64,000 nt of DNA from Kuafuiihalomonas sp039024635 (GCA_039024635.1 JBCCQA010000003.1:62001-126000); one strand, 5' to 3'; counted from the stretch's first letter, positions 1-9,290 are shown. Notes: a model not told the origin generated them from the sequence alone. Numbers and translations: made by a program.

Positions 1-18
1 ATGCTCGCAACCCTGTGA
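1..18 (+). CDS. Possible 3' end of an upstream gene
   Basis: The first five codons in frame 1 end in a TGA at 16-18 that overlaps the GTG start at 15 as GTGA. This overlap style is used repeatedly elsewhere in the window, so these bases are probably the tail of a gene that begins outside it. The fragment is too short to say anything about the product. Confidence 0.35.
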   Translation: MLATL

Positions 19-371
19 GCTTTCGGGAGCGCCTCTTCCGCATCGCTCGGGCCGAGTGGTCCGCCGCCCAAAGACGGCTCTTTGACCGAGCCGAGGTCGA
101 CCCTTTCGAACCGGAACCCTTCGAGGACCCGGGACCGGTCGAACCCAGCCCCAAAGATGGGTCTCTCGCCTCAGCCTACGAGGCCCTGGAGCTCCCGGAA
201 GGCGCTTCGGCCGAAGCGGCCAAGAAGGCCTACAGGCACCTCATGAAGCGCTACCACCCCGACCTCTTCCCAGAGCCCGAAGACAAGGCCGCCGCCACCC
301 GGCTGGCCCAAGGCCTCCGTGCGGCCTACGAACGAATCCAGGCTCACGAAAGAACCCGCAAGGCGCGCTGA
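15..371 (+). CDS. Small J-domain (DnaJ-like) protein
   Basis: This 118-residue protein carries one J domain in its C-terminal half (about residues 50-110). The conserved HPD tripeptide lies at residues 81-83, preceded by a basic helix (KKAYRHLMKRY). J domains stimulate the ATPase of Hsp70 proteins. There is no Gly/Phe region, zinc finger or substrate-binding domain, so this is not a full DnaJ but a short co-chaperone or adaptor of unknown client. The N-terminal half is charged and unassigned. The GTG start overlaps a preceding TGA, suggesting translational coupling to a gene outside the window. The window's dnaK operon, 55 kb away, has no dnaJ. Confidence 0.8.
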   Translation: MSFRERLFRIARAEWSAAQRRLFDRAEVDPFEPEPFEDPGPVEPSPKDGSLASAYEALELPEGASAEAAKKAYRHLMKRYHPDLFPEPEDKAAATRLAQGLRAAYERIQAHERTRKAR

Positions 372-423
372 ATTCTCAGCACCTATCCTTGCCGCCGTCG
401 ACATCGTCGGGTGACAAGGAGGC

Positions 424-2295
424 ATGACGACGTCGGACTCCCTCGTCCAGATGCCCGGGGACCGCTCACAGCGGACGACGCTCCACGATGCGGTCATCCG
501 TTTCTCCGGCGACTCGGGAGACGGGATGCAGCTCACCGGAACCCAGTTCACCCAGACTGCGGCTCGCCTCGGGAACGACACCTCGACGTTCCCCGATTTC
601 CCGGCCGAGATTCGGGCCCCGGCCGGGACCACCTTCGGCGTGTCGGGCTTCCAAATCCACTTCTCTGACCACCGAATCTACACGCCCGGCGACCACCCCG
701 ACGTGCTGGTGGCGATGAATCCGGCCGCGCTCAAGGTCAATCTGCCCGACCTCAAGCCGAGCGGCATCCTCATCCTGAACGAGGACGCCTTCACGGCCAA
801 CAACCTGGAGAAGGCGGGCTACACCTCCAATCCTCTGGAGGACGGAAGCCTGACCGCCTATCGGAGCTTCTCCATCCACATCACGACACAGGTGGAGAAG
901 ATCCAAAGCGAAGGCAGCAAGCTGAGTTTCAAAGAAATTGGGCGAACCAAGAACTTCTGGACCCTCGGCCTGATCTACTACCTGTACTCCCGGCCTCTCG
1001 AGCCCACGCTAGAGTTCATCGACGCCAAGTTCAGGCAGGGTGAGCTGGCCGACGCCAATCGGCGGGCGCTCAAAGCCGGCTACCTTTACGGCGAAGTCGC
1101 CGAGCTCTTTCAGGAGACCTACGAGGTCCGTTCAGCCCAGCTCCAACCGGGCACCTATCGCAACGTGACCGGCAACCAGGCCACGGCCTGGGGAGCCATC
1201 GCCGCGGCCGAGCAAGCCGGCGTTCCGCTCTTCTACGGCTCCTACCCCATCACGCCCGCCTCCGACGTTCTCCACGAACTGTCCCGCCACAAGAGCCTGG
1301 GCGTGCGCACCATGCAGGCAGAGGACGAGATCGCGGCCGTGACGGCCAGCATCGGCGCTAGCTTCGGCGGTATGTTGGCGCTGACCGGATCGTCGGGCCC
1401 GGGCATCGCTCTGAAGACCGAGGGACTGGGTTTGGCGGTGAGCGCCGAGCTCCCTCTGGTCGTCCTGAACGTCCAGCGGGGTGGGCCGTCGACCGGACTC
1501 CCGACCAAGACCGAGCAGGCCGACCTGCTTCAGGCCATCTACGGCCGCAACGGCGAGTGCCCCATCCCGGTCCTGGCGGCGGCTACGCCGTCGGACTGTT
1601 TTCGGATGATGGTGGAGAGCTTCCGCATCGCGCTCAAGTACATGACGCCCGTCATCCTGCTCACCGACGGCTACCTCGCCAACGGCTCCGAGCCCTGGCG
1701 ACTGCCGGAAGAGAACGACCTTCCCAAGATCGAGGCTCGCTTCGCCGAGCCCAGCCCGGACTTTCATCCCTTCCTACGTGACCCGGACACCTTGGCTCGA
1801 GTCTGGCCTTTGCCGGGTCGGGCTGGTCTCGAGCACCGCATCGGAGGGCTGGAGAAGAACCACGACTCGGGCCACATTAGCTACGACCCCGACAACCACG
1901 AGCGGATGATCCAGGTTCGCCAAACCAAGGTGGATCGGGTCGCCCACGATGGAGCACGGACCGAGATCTTCGGCCCTCGGAACGGCAAAGTGCTTCTCCT
2001 GGGCTGGGGCTCGACCTACGGCGCTATTCGGCAGGCCGTCCACGTTCTCCGCGAACAAGGGCGGGAGGTCAGCCACGCCCACGTCCGTCACCTCAATCCT
2101 CTCCCGGCCGATCTGGGCGACGTGTTGGCCGGCTTCGAGCAGGTGCTGGTCCCCGAGATGAACCTGGGTCAGCTCAGGATGCTGGTCCGGGCCAACTACC
2201 TGGTACCGGCCCAGGGTTTGAGCAAGGTGAAGGGCAAGCCCTTCGCTGTCGAAGAGATCGTCCAGCACGTGCAGAAAATGGAGAACGACGCATGA
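424..2295 (+). CDS. korA: 2-oxoacid:ferredoxin oxidoreductase, fused gamma-alpha subunit
   Basis: Subunit of a thiamine-pyrophosphate enzyme that oxidatively decarboxylates a 2-oxoacid (probably 2-oxoglutarate) to its acyl-CoA and reduces ferredoxin. Residues about 22-230 are the gamma domain, starting with the motif FSGDSGDGMQLTG. Residues about 245-623 are the alpha domain with the signature YPITPASD (274-281) and GGPSTGLPTKTEQADL. The 623-residue length fits fused gamma-alpha KorA proteins. An AAGGAGG box ends only one base before the ATG, an unusually tight spacing. Its stop overlaps the korB start as ATGA. The substrate call (2-oxoglutarate rather than another 2-oxoacid) rests on overall resemblance. 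Confidence 0.9.
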   Translation: MTTSDSLVQMPGDRSQRTTLHDAVIRFSGDSGDGMQLTGTQFTQTAARLGNDTSTFPDFPAEIRAPAGTTFGVSGFQIHFSDHRIYTPGDHPDVLVAMNPAALKVNLPDLKPSGILILNEDAFTANNLEKAGYTSNPLEDGSLTAYRSFSIHITTQVEKIQSEGSKLSFKEIGRTKNFWTLGLIYYLYSRPLEPTLEFIDAKFRQGELADANRRALKAGYLYGEVAELFQETYEVRSAQLQPGTYRNVTGNQATAWGAIAAAEQAGVPLFYGSYPITPASDVLHELSRHKSLGVRTMQAEDEIAAVTASIGASFGGMLALTGSSGPGIALKTEGLGLAVSAELPLVVLNVQRGGPSTGLPTKTEQADLLQAIYGRNGECPIPVLAAATPSDCFRMMVESFRIALKYMTPVILLTDGYLANGSEPWRLPEENDLPKIEARFAEPSPDFHPFLRDPDTLARVWPLPGRAGLEHRIGGLEKNHDSGHISYDPDNHERMIQVRQTKVDRVAHDGARTEIFGPRNGKVLLLGWGSTYGAIRQAVHVLREQGREVSHAHVRHLNPLPADLGDVLAGFEQVLVPEMNLGQLRMLVRANYLVPAQGLSKVKGKPFAVEEIVQHVQKMENDA

Positions 2296-3308
2296 GCGCC
2301 ACCACGCTGACCAAGAAAGACTTCGCCACAAACCAGGAAGTTCGCTGGTGCCCCGGCTGTGGCGACTACGCGATCCTGGCCGCCGTCCAGCGCGTGATGC
2401 CAAAGCTCGGAGCGCGGAGAGAGAACACCGTCTTCGTGTCGGGGATCGGCTGCTCTAGCCGCTTCCCCTACTACATGAACACCTTCGGCTTCCACACCAT
2501 CCACGGCCGCGCACCAGCCGTTGCGACGGGGCTCAAGATCGCGAACCCAGAGCTGGACGTGTGGGTGGTGACGGGAGACGGCGACGGGCTCTCGATCGGC
2601 GGCAACCATCTCCTCCACGCGCTTCGAAGAAACGTCGGCCTCAAGATCTTGCTGTTCAACAACCGGATCTACGGCCTGACGAAGGGCCAGTATTCACCGA
2701 CCTCGGAAGCGGGCAAGAAGACAAAGTCCACGCCCTTCGGCTCCATCGACGCGCCCTTCAATCCGGTGACGTTGGCCCTAGGGGCGAACGCGAGCTTCGT
2801 TGCCCGTGCCTTCGACCGCGACCCCAAGAACCTGGAGCGGGTCTTGGAAAGAGCGGCCCGCCACAAAGGCTCCGCCTTCGTGGAGATCTTCCAGAACTGC
2901 AACGTCTTCAACGATGGCGCCTTCGACGGATTCACCGACAAGAAGGTCCGAAGCGAGCAGCAGGTGTGGGTCGAGCACGGCAAGCCCCTCCGCTTCGGCA
3001 AGGACGGCGAGAAAGGCATCGTCCTCGGCGAAGCGCCCGGCTTCGAGCCTCGGGTGGTCACGGCCGGCGTGGACGCCCCGGATGAAGACCTCCTGGTTCA
3101 CGACGAGCGGCAACCCAATGGGATCCTGGCCAGCATCTTGGGCAGCATGACGCCACCCCTGGCCCCCATGGCGATGGGGGTGCTCCGGGATTTCGAGCGG
3201 ACCACCTTCGAGGATGGGGTCCTGGACCAAGTCGACCACGCCCCGAATGGAGCCGGGCGTTCGATCCATGAGCTGATTCGCGCCGGCGACACCTGGACGG
3301 TGGAGTGA
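2292..3308 (+). CDS. korB: 2-oxoacid:ferredoxin oxidoreductase, beta subunit
   Basis: TPP-binding beta subunit partnering KorA, translated from an ATGA overlap. The N-terminal motif CPGCGDY (residues 20-26) and Cys54 in GIGCSSR supply the cysteines expected to hold the 4Fe-4S cluster. The TPP/metal motif runs from GDGDG (95-99) to NNRIYG (123-128). The length of 338 residues is typical. No separate ferredoxin-like delta subunit gene lies nearby, so this is the two-subunit aerobic-type enzyme and must use a ferredoxin encoded elsewhere. Confidence 0.92.
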   Translation: MSATTLTKKDFATNQEVRWCPGCGDYAILAAVQRVMPKLGARRENTVFVSGIGCSSRFPYYMNTFGFHTIHGRAPAVATGLKIANPELDVWVVTGDGDGLSIGGNHLLHALRRNVGLKILLFNNRIYGLTKGQYSPTSEAGKKTKSTPFGSIDAPFNPVTLALGANASFVARAFDRDPKNLERVLERAARHKGSAFVEIFQNCNVFNDGAFDGFTDKKVRSEQQVWVEHGKPLRFGKDGEKGIVLGEAPGFEPRVVTAGVDAPDEDLLVHDERQPNGILASILGSMTPPLAPMAMGVLRDFERTTFEDGVLDQVDHAPNGAGRSIHELIRAGDTWTVE

Positions 3309-3317
3309 TCCCGGCGC

Positions 3318-3346
3318 CCCGGCAAAGATTTCCTTTGATGCCCGGG
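3318..3346 (+). terminator. Bulged hairpin after korB
   Basis: CCCGG-CAAAG pairs with CTTTG and CCGGG around a five-base loop, with a four-base bulge on the 3' arm. It sits 10 bases after the korB stop and before the aldehyde dehydrogenase. There is no following T run, so termination or attenuation here is only a possibility. Confidence 0.3.
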
Positions 3347-3372
3347 TTCGGTTCGGTCAGTGGAGGGTCCCC

Positions 3373-4896
3373 ATGGTTCTCAGCCGTCAAAGCCCGGTCG
3401 ACCTGAGCCCCCTTCCTGCCCTTCCCACGACCGAGGCCAATCGCCTGCCCGAGATGGTCGAATCCGCTCGGACGGCCCACCACGTCTGGAGCCGCCAGCG
3501 CTTCGAGGCCCGGGTCGGGGCTCTGCGGCGAGCCTGCCGCGCGATGCTGGCAGACCGGGCGCGGATCATCGCGCTCGTCCGACGGGAGGTCGGGAAGGTC
3601 GAAGCCGACGCCCTGTTCAGCGAGGCGCTAGGTCCGCTCGAGACCCTGAACCACTGGGTACCCATGGTGCAAAAGGCCCTGATCCCGGCTCAGGTCCGCC
3701 TCAACCCCATCAGCTTTCCCAAGAAAAGCGGCTGGTCGCAGCTGGTGCCGCGAGGCGTGGTCGGCATCATCGCGCCTTGGAACTTCCCCGTCTCCGGCCT
3801 CTATCGCAGCTGCTTCCCGGCCCTCCTGATGGGCAACGCCATCCTGGTCAAGCCGAGCGAGTACGCGTCCGAAAGCAGTCGCTGGTTCGTCGACCACCTG
3901 GCGGCCGAGCTCCCCCCCGACCTGGCCCGCCCGGTCATCGGCGGGCCCGAAATAGGTCAGGCCTTGGTTCGAACCAACATCGACGCCTGCGCTTTCACCG
4001 GTTCGGTCCCGACGGGACGTCGAGTCCAAGTCGAATGCGCGCAGCGTGGCGTCCCTTGCAGCGTCGAGCTGGGAGGCAAGGACTTCGCCGTCGTCCTCGG
4101 AGACTGCGCGCTCGACCGCACCATTGCGGGGCTCACCCAGTGGTCGCTGCAAAACGCGGGGCAGGCCTGCGGCGCCATCGAAGTGGCCGCGGTGGACCAG
4201 GCGATCGCGGAACCCCTGGTGTCCGGTTTGGCGATCGCCTTTCGTGGTCTTCGACTGGGAGAGGACCTCGCGCCCTTGGCCAACGAGCGGCAGCTCGAGG
4301 TCGTCGAAGCCCAGGTGAAGGATGCCTTGCAGAAGGGCGCTCAGCTCGTATGCGGGGGGGAGCGAAGCGGACCGGGTCTGGGTTTTCTACCCACCATCCT
4401 CGACCACTGCACCGAGGACATGGCGGTAGTGCGTCAGGAGACCTTCGGCCCCGTCCTTCCCATCTTGCGGGTTCCCAACGCCTACGAAGCCACCAAACTG
4501 GTGAATCGGTCGAGTTTCGGACTTACGGCATCGGTTTGGTCCGAGGACGTGGAGCGAGCGAAGAAGCTCGCCGACCGACTCGAGGTCGGCGTGGTCACCA
4601 TCAACAACCACGCGCTGACCGGCGCCATCCCCGAATTGCCCTGGGCTGGCACCAAGGACTCAGGCCCCGGGATCGCCAACAGCGTTCACGCCCTGAACAC
4701 CTTCGGTCGACCCAAAGCCATCCTTGTCGACGAGAGTAAGGGTCCCGAGCCCTTCTGGCTCCCCTACGATCAGGACTTGGTCGAGCTCGGCCACCGTCTC
4801 GCCGACGCCCAGCTGGGCCGCATCTTGAAGGCTTACCGGATCCCCATCCTGCTTCGACGCCGAGCCGAGGCCATCAAGCGCCACTTCGGCTGGTAG
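3373..4896 (+). CDS. NAD(P)-dependent aldehyde dehydrogenase
   Basis: Aldehyde dehydrogenase superfamily enzyme of 507 residues that would oxidise an aldehyde to an acid. Visible motifs are APWNFP (134-139), cofactor Lys160 in KPSE, FTGS (208-211), general base Glu232 in ELGGKD, and nucleophile Cys266 in GQACGA. The last roughly 55 residues form a tail beyond the usual core, containing EPFWLPYD. The ATG follows a GGAGG box with good spacing. Substrate is not predictable from the sequence. It lies downstream of korAB on the same strand with a 64-base gap holding a hairpin, so co-transcription is possible but unproven. Confidence 0.9.
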   Translation: MVLSRQSPVDLSPLPALPTTEANRLPEMVESARTAHHVWSRQRFEARVGALRRACRAMLADRARIIALVRREVGKVEADALFSEALGPLETLNHWVPMVQKALIPAQVRLNPISFPKKSGWSQLVPRGVVGIIAPWNFPVSGLYRSCFPALLMGNAILVKPSEYASESSRWFVDHLAAELPPDLARPVIGGPEIGQALVRTNIDACAFTGSVPTGRRVQVECAQRGVPCSVELGGKDFAVVLGDCALDRTIAGLTQWSLQNAGQACGAIEVAAVDQAIAEPLVSGLAIAFRGLRLGEDLAPLANERQLEVVEAQVKDALQKGAQLVCGGERSGPGLGFLPTILDHCTEDMAVVRQETFGPVLPILRVPNAYEATKLVNRSSFGLTASVWSEDVERAKKLADRLEVGVVTINNHALTGAIPELPWAGTKDSGPGIANSVHALNTFGRPKAILVDESKGPEPFWLPYDQDLVELGHRLADAQLGRILKAYRIPILLRRRAEAIKRHFGW

Positions 4897-4929
4897 CCTC
4901 CAAGACTCCCCAGCCATAGACTGCCGAGG

Positions 4930-5499
4930 GTGAGATGGCCGGTCTTCATCCTCTTCGGGGCTTGCGCGCTTGGCGCCTGGAGCACCGAAGCGGAGGCCAG
5001 CCGGCTTAGGCCCAGGCCCTTGCACCAGTCTTTGGCCCAGGCCGACTTCGTCGGTCGGATTCGAATACTCGAACCCAGCGCTGAGAGCCCTTCGGGAAGA
5101 GACCGTTCCTCCTATGCGGCCCACTTCTCGGTGAAGATCGAGGTCGTCGACGTCCTGCAGAACTCGGGGATGCCGCATCCAAAGCTCGTCCACTGCAACA
5201 TGATCCGTGCCCAGCTCGAGGCCCGTGGCCCCGTACTCGAGGGTTGCTTCGGGGAGAACCTCCCTGGGTCTTGCTCGGCCGAATACAAGGAGATCGCCCA
5301 TGAGCGCCTGAACCTCCCGGGCGAGCTTCGCTTCGAAGACGACTGTAGTGCTTGGAGCGGTCGGTCCCGGGCCTGTCTGGCTCGCGTATTGTGCGAGCGT
5401 CCGGTCGCCGTCACGAAGTGGGGAGAAGACGGTCCTCTGACCTTCGGCTTCACGGTCGGGCGACAAGAGGGCGCCGTCGTCTTCACGGACGTACACTGA
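4930..5499 (+). CDS. Small secreted protein of unknown function
   Basis: This 189-residue protein starts at a GTG 33 bases after the aldehyde dehydrogenase. It begins with a short basic end and a hydrophobic stretch ending near the sequence AWSTEAEA, read as a type I signal peptide. Several cysteines in the mature part could form disulfides in the periplasm. The following text resembles small envelope proteins that begin with a 'suspicious' LRPRPLHQSLAQADFVGRI segment, but I recognise no family. Confidence 0.65.
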   Translation: MRWPVFILFGACALGAWSTEAEASRLRPRPLHQSLAQADFVGRIRILEPSAESPSGRDRSSYAAHFSVKIEVVDVLQNSGMPHPKLVHCNMIRAQLEARGPVLEGCFGENLPGSCSAEYKEIAHERLNLPGELRFEDDCSAWSGRSRACLARVLCERPVAVTKWGEDGPLTFGFTVGRQEGAVVFTDVH

Positions 5500-5543
5500 G
5501 CCCTCGCCTTGCTGCCCACTGGGGAGGCTGGTAGCCGAAGAGT

Positions 5544-7682
5544 ATGCACGGGCACGGTCCTGGATTTGTCGCCGACTTGGCGCTGGTCCTGGCCGTGGCC
5601 GGCGTGGTGGGGATCGTCGCCCGTCGGCTGAATCAGCCCACCATTCTTGCCTACCTTTTGGCCGGCTTCGTGGTCGGTCCCTATCTGCCCGTGCCCCTCT
5701 TCGCCGACGCGGAGCGGGTCGAGACCTTGGCCGAGTTCGGCGTGGTCCTGGTCATGTTCGCGATCGGGGTCGAGTTCAGCATCGGCAAGCTCATCCGCGT
5801 GATGCCCACCAGCGGCGTGACCGGCCTCATCCAGGTGGGCTTCCTCGCGTGGTGCGGCTTCGCTGTCGCCCTGGCCATGGGAGCGTCCAACGTGGAGGCG
5901 ATCTTCATCGCCGGTGCCCTATCGATTTCGAGCACGATGGTGGTCACGGGGATTTTCGCCGAGGGTTCGGTCAGCGAAGACGTCCGGACCAGCGTCCTCG
6001 GGGTCCTGGTGATTCAGGACGTACTGGCCATCGTTCTCATCGCCGCCCTCACCGGTGTGGCCAGCGGCGGGGGCCTGGAGATGGGCGCCCTCCTCATCGT
6101 CCTCAGCAAGCTGGGCGCGGTGCTCTTGGGTCTACTGGGAGTCGGTCTGATGGTGGTGCCGCGGCTGGTACGTCGCGTCTATCGGATGGGGAGCCGAGAG
6201 CTCTTGGTCGTCTTCGTGGTCGGGCTCTGCTTCGGCATCGGACACCTGGCCGAGCTGCTGGGCTACTCGGTGGCTTTGGGTGCCTTCGTCGCCGGCGTGC
6301 TAGTGGCCGAGTCCGGAAAGGGCGAGAGGATCGAGCATCTGATCGTCCCCCTTCGTGACGTGTTTGCCGCCGTCTTCTTCGTATCCATCGGGATGAGCTT
6401 CAATCCGAGCGTCGTCGTCTCCGAGCTCCCGACCGCCTTGGCCCTGACCGCAGTCGTGATCTTCGGACACCTGCTATCCGTCACCACGGCCGGTATTCTG
6501 TCGGGAAGCGGGCTGCGTCGGTCATTGGCATCCGCTCTCGCCCTGGGGCAGATCGGTGAGTTTGCCTTCATCATCGCCGGGCTGGGCATCAGCGCGGGCG
6601 TGGTCCGACGAGAGGTGCAGCCCATCCTGCTGACGGTGGCCGTCTTGACGGCTTTCACGACGCCCCTCGCCGTGCGCTACACCGAGCCCATCCTTCGTTT
6701 CGTCGATCACAAGATGCCCTCTGGTTTCCACCGCGTGGTCGGACTCTATGAGCAATGGTTCGCGCGGCTCCGAAGCCGAAGCGCGGCGGGAACGAGAAGC
6801 CGGGCCGCCGGCGCCATCCGTTTGGCACTGATCGACGCAGCGGTGGCCGTTCTGCTCCTGGCTTTCGGCTTGACTTGGTTCGAAGAGCTGAGGGACGCCC
6901 TGGCCGGCCTACTGACCTGGTCGACGGGCTCGGCCGGGGCGCTCATCGGCGTGGCCCTCGTCCTTCTTATCCTGCCCCTCCTCTACGGTTTGGCCAAGAA
7001 CGTCCTCGTCTTGTCTTCGGTCCTCGCCGACGCCGTCATCGCGACCGGAGCCTCCAGCTCCGAACGTCGAGTCGTGCGGCGAATCGTCCGAGACACCGTC
7101 CACATCACTGCAACCCTGGCCATGGGCGTGCCGGCCGCGGCGATCCTTCGGCCCGAGCTGCCAGCCCCGATCGGCCTTCCGATCGTCCTCGCCCTCGCCG
7201 GGGCCTTTCTCTACGCCCTGCTTCGCGACGCGGGCGGCCTGGAGTCCGAGCTTCGTTCCGGGGCCGAGCGCATGGCCCGGGAGCTGGCCCGGCGGAGCCG
7301 CCATGATTCCTCGACCGATCTCGTCTCAGTCGAGGTTCCGGTACCGAGTTCCGTCCCGGCCGAAGTCCGGGATGGTCTTCCCTTTCCCGGCTTCGAAGCG
7401 GTGCAGTTATGGACCGTCCCCGAGGGTTCGTGGGCTGCGTCCTCCACCCTGGCAAACCTCGACCTACGGGCAGCGACCGGCGTGGTCATCCTGACCATCC
7501 AACGGCCCGACGGGCTGGTCACGCTGCCCACCGGAACCGAAACCATCCGCAGCGGCGATGTCCTCGGCCTTTGGGGCGCACCCGCCGCCATGGAGCACGC
7601 ACTTCGCCTTTTGGAGGGCGGCGCTACCGAAGCTGAGAAAGAGCCAGACGCCTTGCGAAGTGGGCCGTTGGCCGCGAATTGA
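5544..7682 (+). CDS. CPA2-family monovalent cation:proton antiporter with RCK_C tail
   Basis: Inner-membrane antiporter of the KefB/CPA2 type, 712 residues, exchanging K+ or Na+ for protons. The N-terminal two thirds is a series of hydrophobic helices including NQPTILAYLLAGFVVGP and the family-typical FGVVLVMFAIGVEFS. After about residue 425 there are further hydrophobic helices and then, from about residue 595, a soluble TrkA-C (RCK_C) domain ending near LLEGG. The NAD-binding TrkA-N domain that usually precedes RCK_C is not seen. Regulation by a small ligand at RCK_C is likely from family knowledge. Ion specificity cannot be told. Confidence 0.88.
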   Translation: MHGHGPGFVADLALVLAVAGVVGIVARRLNQPTILAYLLAGFVVGPYLPVPLFADAERVETLAEFGVVLVMFAIGVEFSIGKLIRVMPTSGVTGLIQVGFLAWCGFAVALAMGASNVEAIFIAGALSISSTMVVTGIFAEGSVSEDVRTSVLGVLVIQDVLAIVLIAALTGVASGGGLEMGALLIVLSKLGAVLLGLLGVGLMVVPRLVRRVYRMGSRELLVVFVVGLCFGIGHLAELLGYSVALGAFVAGVLVAESGKGERIEHLIVPLRDVFAAVFFVSIGMSFNPSVVVSELPTALALTAVVIFGHLLSVTTAGILSGSGLRRSLASALALGQIGEFAFIIAGLGISAGVVRREVQPILLTVAVLTAFTTPLAVRYTEPILRFVDHKMPSGFHRVVGLYEQWFARLRSRSAAGTRSRAAGAIRLALIDAAVAVLLLAFGLTWFEELRDALAGLLTWSTGSAGALIGVALVLLILPLLYGLAKNVLVLSSVLADAVIATGASSSERRVVRRIVRDTVHITATLAMGVPAAAILRPELPAPIGLPIVLALAGAFLYALLRDAGGLESELRSGAERMARELARRSRHDSSTDLVSVEVPVPSSVPAEVRDGLPFPGFEAVQLWTVPEGSWAASSTLANLDLRAATGVVILTIQRPDGLVTLPTGTETIRSGDVLGLWGAPAAMEHALRLLEGGATEAEKEPDALRSGPLAAN

Positions 7683-7955
7683 CGGGCGCTCGCGCCCGTT
7701 CGAGCAACGAGGCCACGGGTCGGAGACATCATCTCGATGAGCTTTTGGGGCGATCCCATCTTGGAAGAGCAGATAATCATCCTCGACTACGATGCTGGCA
7801 GCGAGACGCTGCGGCTTCTCGAAGCGAACGGTCTCAGTCCGCCCGAACGAGTCGACATCAATCGCCTGCCTTCGGCCCCTATCCCAGCTACAAGAGAGGC
7901 GCACAGAGTCCTCGCTCTCCACCGGACGCGACTCGAAAGGTGCTACGTTCGGTGC

Positions 7956-8384
7956 ATGCGTCCACTCTCCGTCGTGCCCCTCGTCTTCTGCGTTTTCGTT
8001 CTGGGTCTTGGTCTGGGGAAGGCCTCTCAGGAGTCGGCCGCCACCGTCCTGCACCTGGACGAGCTCCCGGTGAAGCACGCTGCGAGCGGCAAGGCGAGGG
8101 TTCAGATCATGGGTCGAGGTCGGAATGCCTTCGTCGGTCGTCTGGAGCTCGACGCAGGGGCCAAGGTGCCTCTGCACCGGGACGCCACCGAGGAGTACAT
8201 CCACGTCATCGAGGGTTCCGGGACGATGACGATCGAAGGGAAGACCTATGAAGTTCGAAAAGGCACGACCATCTACATGCCCGCCAACGCCGAGGTCAGC
8301 TTCGAGAACGGGCCTCAGACCATGGTCGGGCTCCAGGTCTTTGCCGGCCCCGGGCCCGCCGCCAAGTACGACGCCTGGAAGTAG
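7956..8384 (+). CDS. Secreted cupin-domain protein
   Basis: Single cupin-2 barrel in a 142-residue exported protein. The open frame extends back to 7737, but the ATG at 7956 is preferred because it begins directly with a signal peptide (PLSVVPLVFCVFVLGLG). Cupin motif 1 is seen as PLHRDATEEYIHVIEGSG and motif 2 as YMPANAEVSFEN. The His-x-x-x-x-Glu-Glu pattern suggests metal binding, although the second His of a classical cupin is not obvious. The 273 bases upstream (7683-7955) hold no other supportable gene. Function unknown. Confidence 0.75.
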   Translation: MRPLSVVPLVFCVFVLGLGLGKASQESAATVLHLDELPVKHAASGKARVQIMGRGRNAFVGRLELDAGAKVPLHRDATEEYIHVIEGSGTMTIEGKTYEVRKGTTIYMPANAEVSFENGPQTMVGLQVFAGPGPAAKYDAWK

Positions 8385-8416
8385 ACGCGGCCCGTGAATC
8401 AAGAGGCCTTCGTAGG

Positions 8417-8437
8417 CTCGAGCCGTCCCGGCTCGAG
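8417..8437. terminator. Perfect 8-bp stem between convergent genes
   Basis: CTCGAGCC and GGCTCGAG form a perfect stem with a five-base loop. It lies between the convergent cupin gene and the SDR gene. On the plus strand it is followed by an AT-rich stretch (atctcatcattttctc). It could serve as a shared terminator for both. Confidence 0.5.
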
Positions 8438-8456
8438 GAGAAATCTCATCATTTTC

Positions 8457-9239
8457 TCAGGGCATGGTGAGGCCGCCGTCGACGGCGATCATCTGGCCGG
8501 TGACAAATCGGTTGAGATCGCTGGCAAAGCCCACGACGACGTCGGCGATGTCGTCGGGGGCGCCGAGTCTTCGCAGGGGGGTGATGGATCGAACCAGATT
8601 CTGCACGTCTTCGGTGGTCGGGGCGCTGGCTCGGGTCGTCATGATGAGGCCACCCGCAATCATGTTGACGCGGATGCCGTCCGGGCCGAGCTCGGCGGCC
8701 AGATTCCGTGAGAAGCCCAGCATCGCCGACTTGGCCGTGGTGTAGGCGTGGTACTGGACCACGGGATTGGAGATGAGGTTGGTCAGGATGTTGACCACGC
8801 TTCCACCCCCTCGACTCCGCATGGAGGGCAGTGCGGCCTGGATGACGTGGGTGGCTCCGGCTACGGTGCCGTCGATCTGCGCCTGGAACTGAGACCAGTC
8901 CATGTCTTCGAAGCGAGGATTACTGGTCGGATCGAAGCGATAGTCGTGGAGCGCATTGTTCACCACGACATCGACCCCACCGAACTTCTCCTCGAGAGCG
9001 CCAACCATGCTGTGCACCTGATCGCGATCGCGAACGTCGGCACCGAGGGCTTCGGCGGATCCGCCTAGCTCACGAAGAGAGGCGGCCAGGGCCTCGGCCT
9101 CCCGCTTGGACTGAAAGTAGTTCACCCCCACCGTGGCCCCATGGGCGGACAGGCGCTGGGCAATGGCCGCTCCGATACCCTGGCTGGCCCCCGTCACCAG
9201 GGCGACCTTGCCCTCCAGCAGTCGTGTCGTGTCGTTCAT
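8457..9239 (-). CDS. SDR-family oxidoreductase, FabG-like
   Basis: Classical short-chain dehydrogenase/reductase of 260 residues, probably NADPH-dependent 3-oxoacyl reductase-like. The Rossmann motif TGASQGIG is near the N-terminus, VNNA follows, and YTTAK supplies the catalytic Tyr and Lys. The residue thirteen positions before that Tyr, normally Ser, is Thr (ILTNL). The ATG at 9239 is chosen over the longer frame because GAGG sits seven bases upstream and the Rossmann fold starts at once. It stands alone, convergent to the cupin gene. Substrate unknown. Confidence 0.85.
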   Translation of the reverse strand: MNDTTRLLEGKVALVTGASQGIGAAIAQRLSAHGATVGVNYFQSKREAEALAASLRELGGSAEALGADVRDRDQVHSMVGALEEKFGGVDVVVNNALHDYRFDPTSNPRFEDMDWSQFQAQIDGTVAGATHVIQAALPSMRSRGGGSVVNILTNLISNPVVQYHAYTTAKSAMLGFSRNLAAELGPDGIRVNMIAGGLIMTTRASAPTTEDVQNLVRSITPLRRLGAPDDIADVVVGFASDLNRFVTGQMIAVDGGLTMP

Positions 9240-9245
9240 GTAAAC

Positions 9246-9290
9246 CTCGGCGCCGAGACAAGCTCGGCGCTCCCCGGAGCGGCGCTCCGG
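9246..9290. promoter_or_regulatory. Palindrome cluster upstream of the SDR gene
   Basis: A perfect 12-bp palindrome (CTCGGCGCCGAG, 9246-9257) lies just upstream of the SDR ribosome site. It is followed by a related half (CTCGGCGC) and a hairpin with 7-bp arms and a three-base loop (CCGGAGC/GCTCCGG, 9274-9290). The placement fits an operator or 5' UTR structure. No cognate regulator is encoded beside it. Confidence 0.3.

Noticed and set aside
3360..4739. Long plus-strand frame overlapping the aldehyde dehydrogenase
   Set aside because: It is Arg/Pro/Gly-rich shadow text in another frame of a well-supported enzyme gene.
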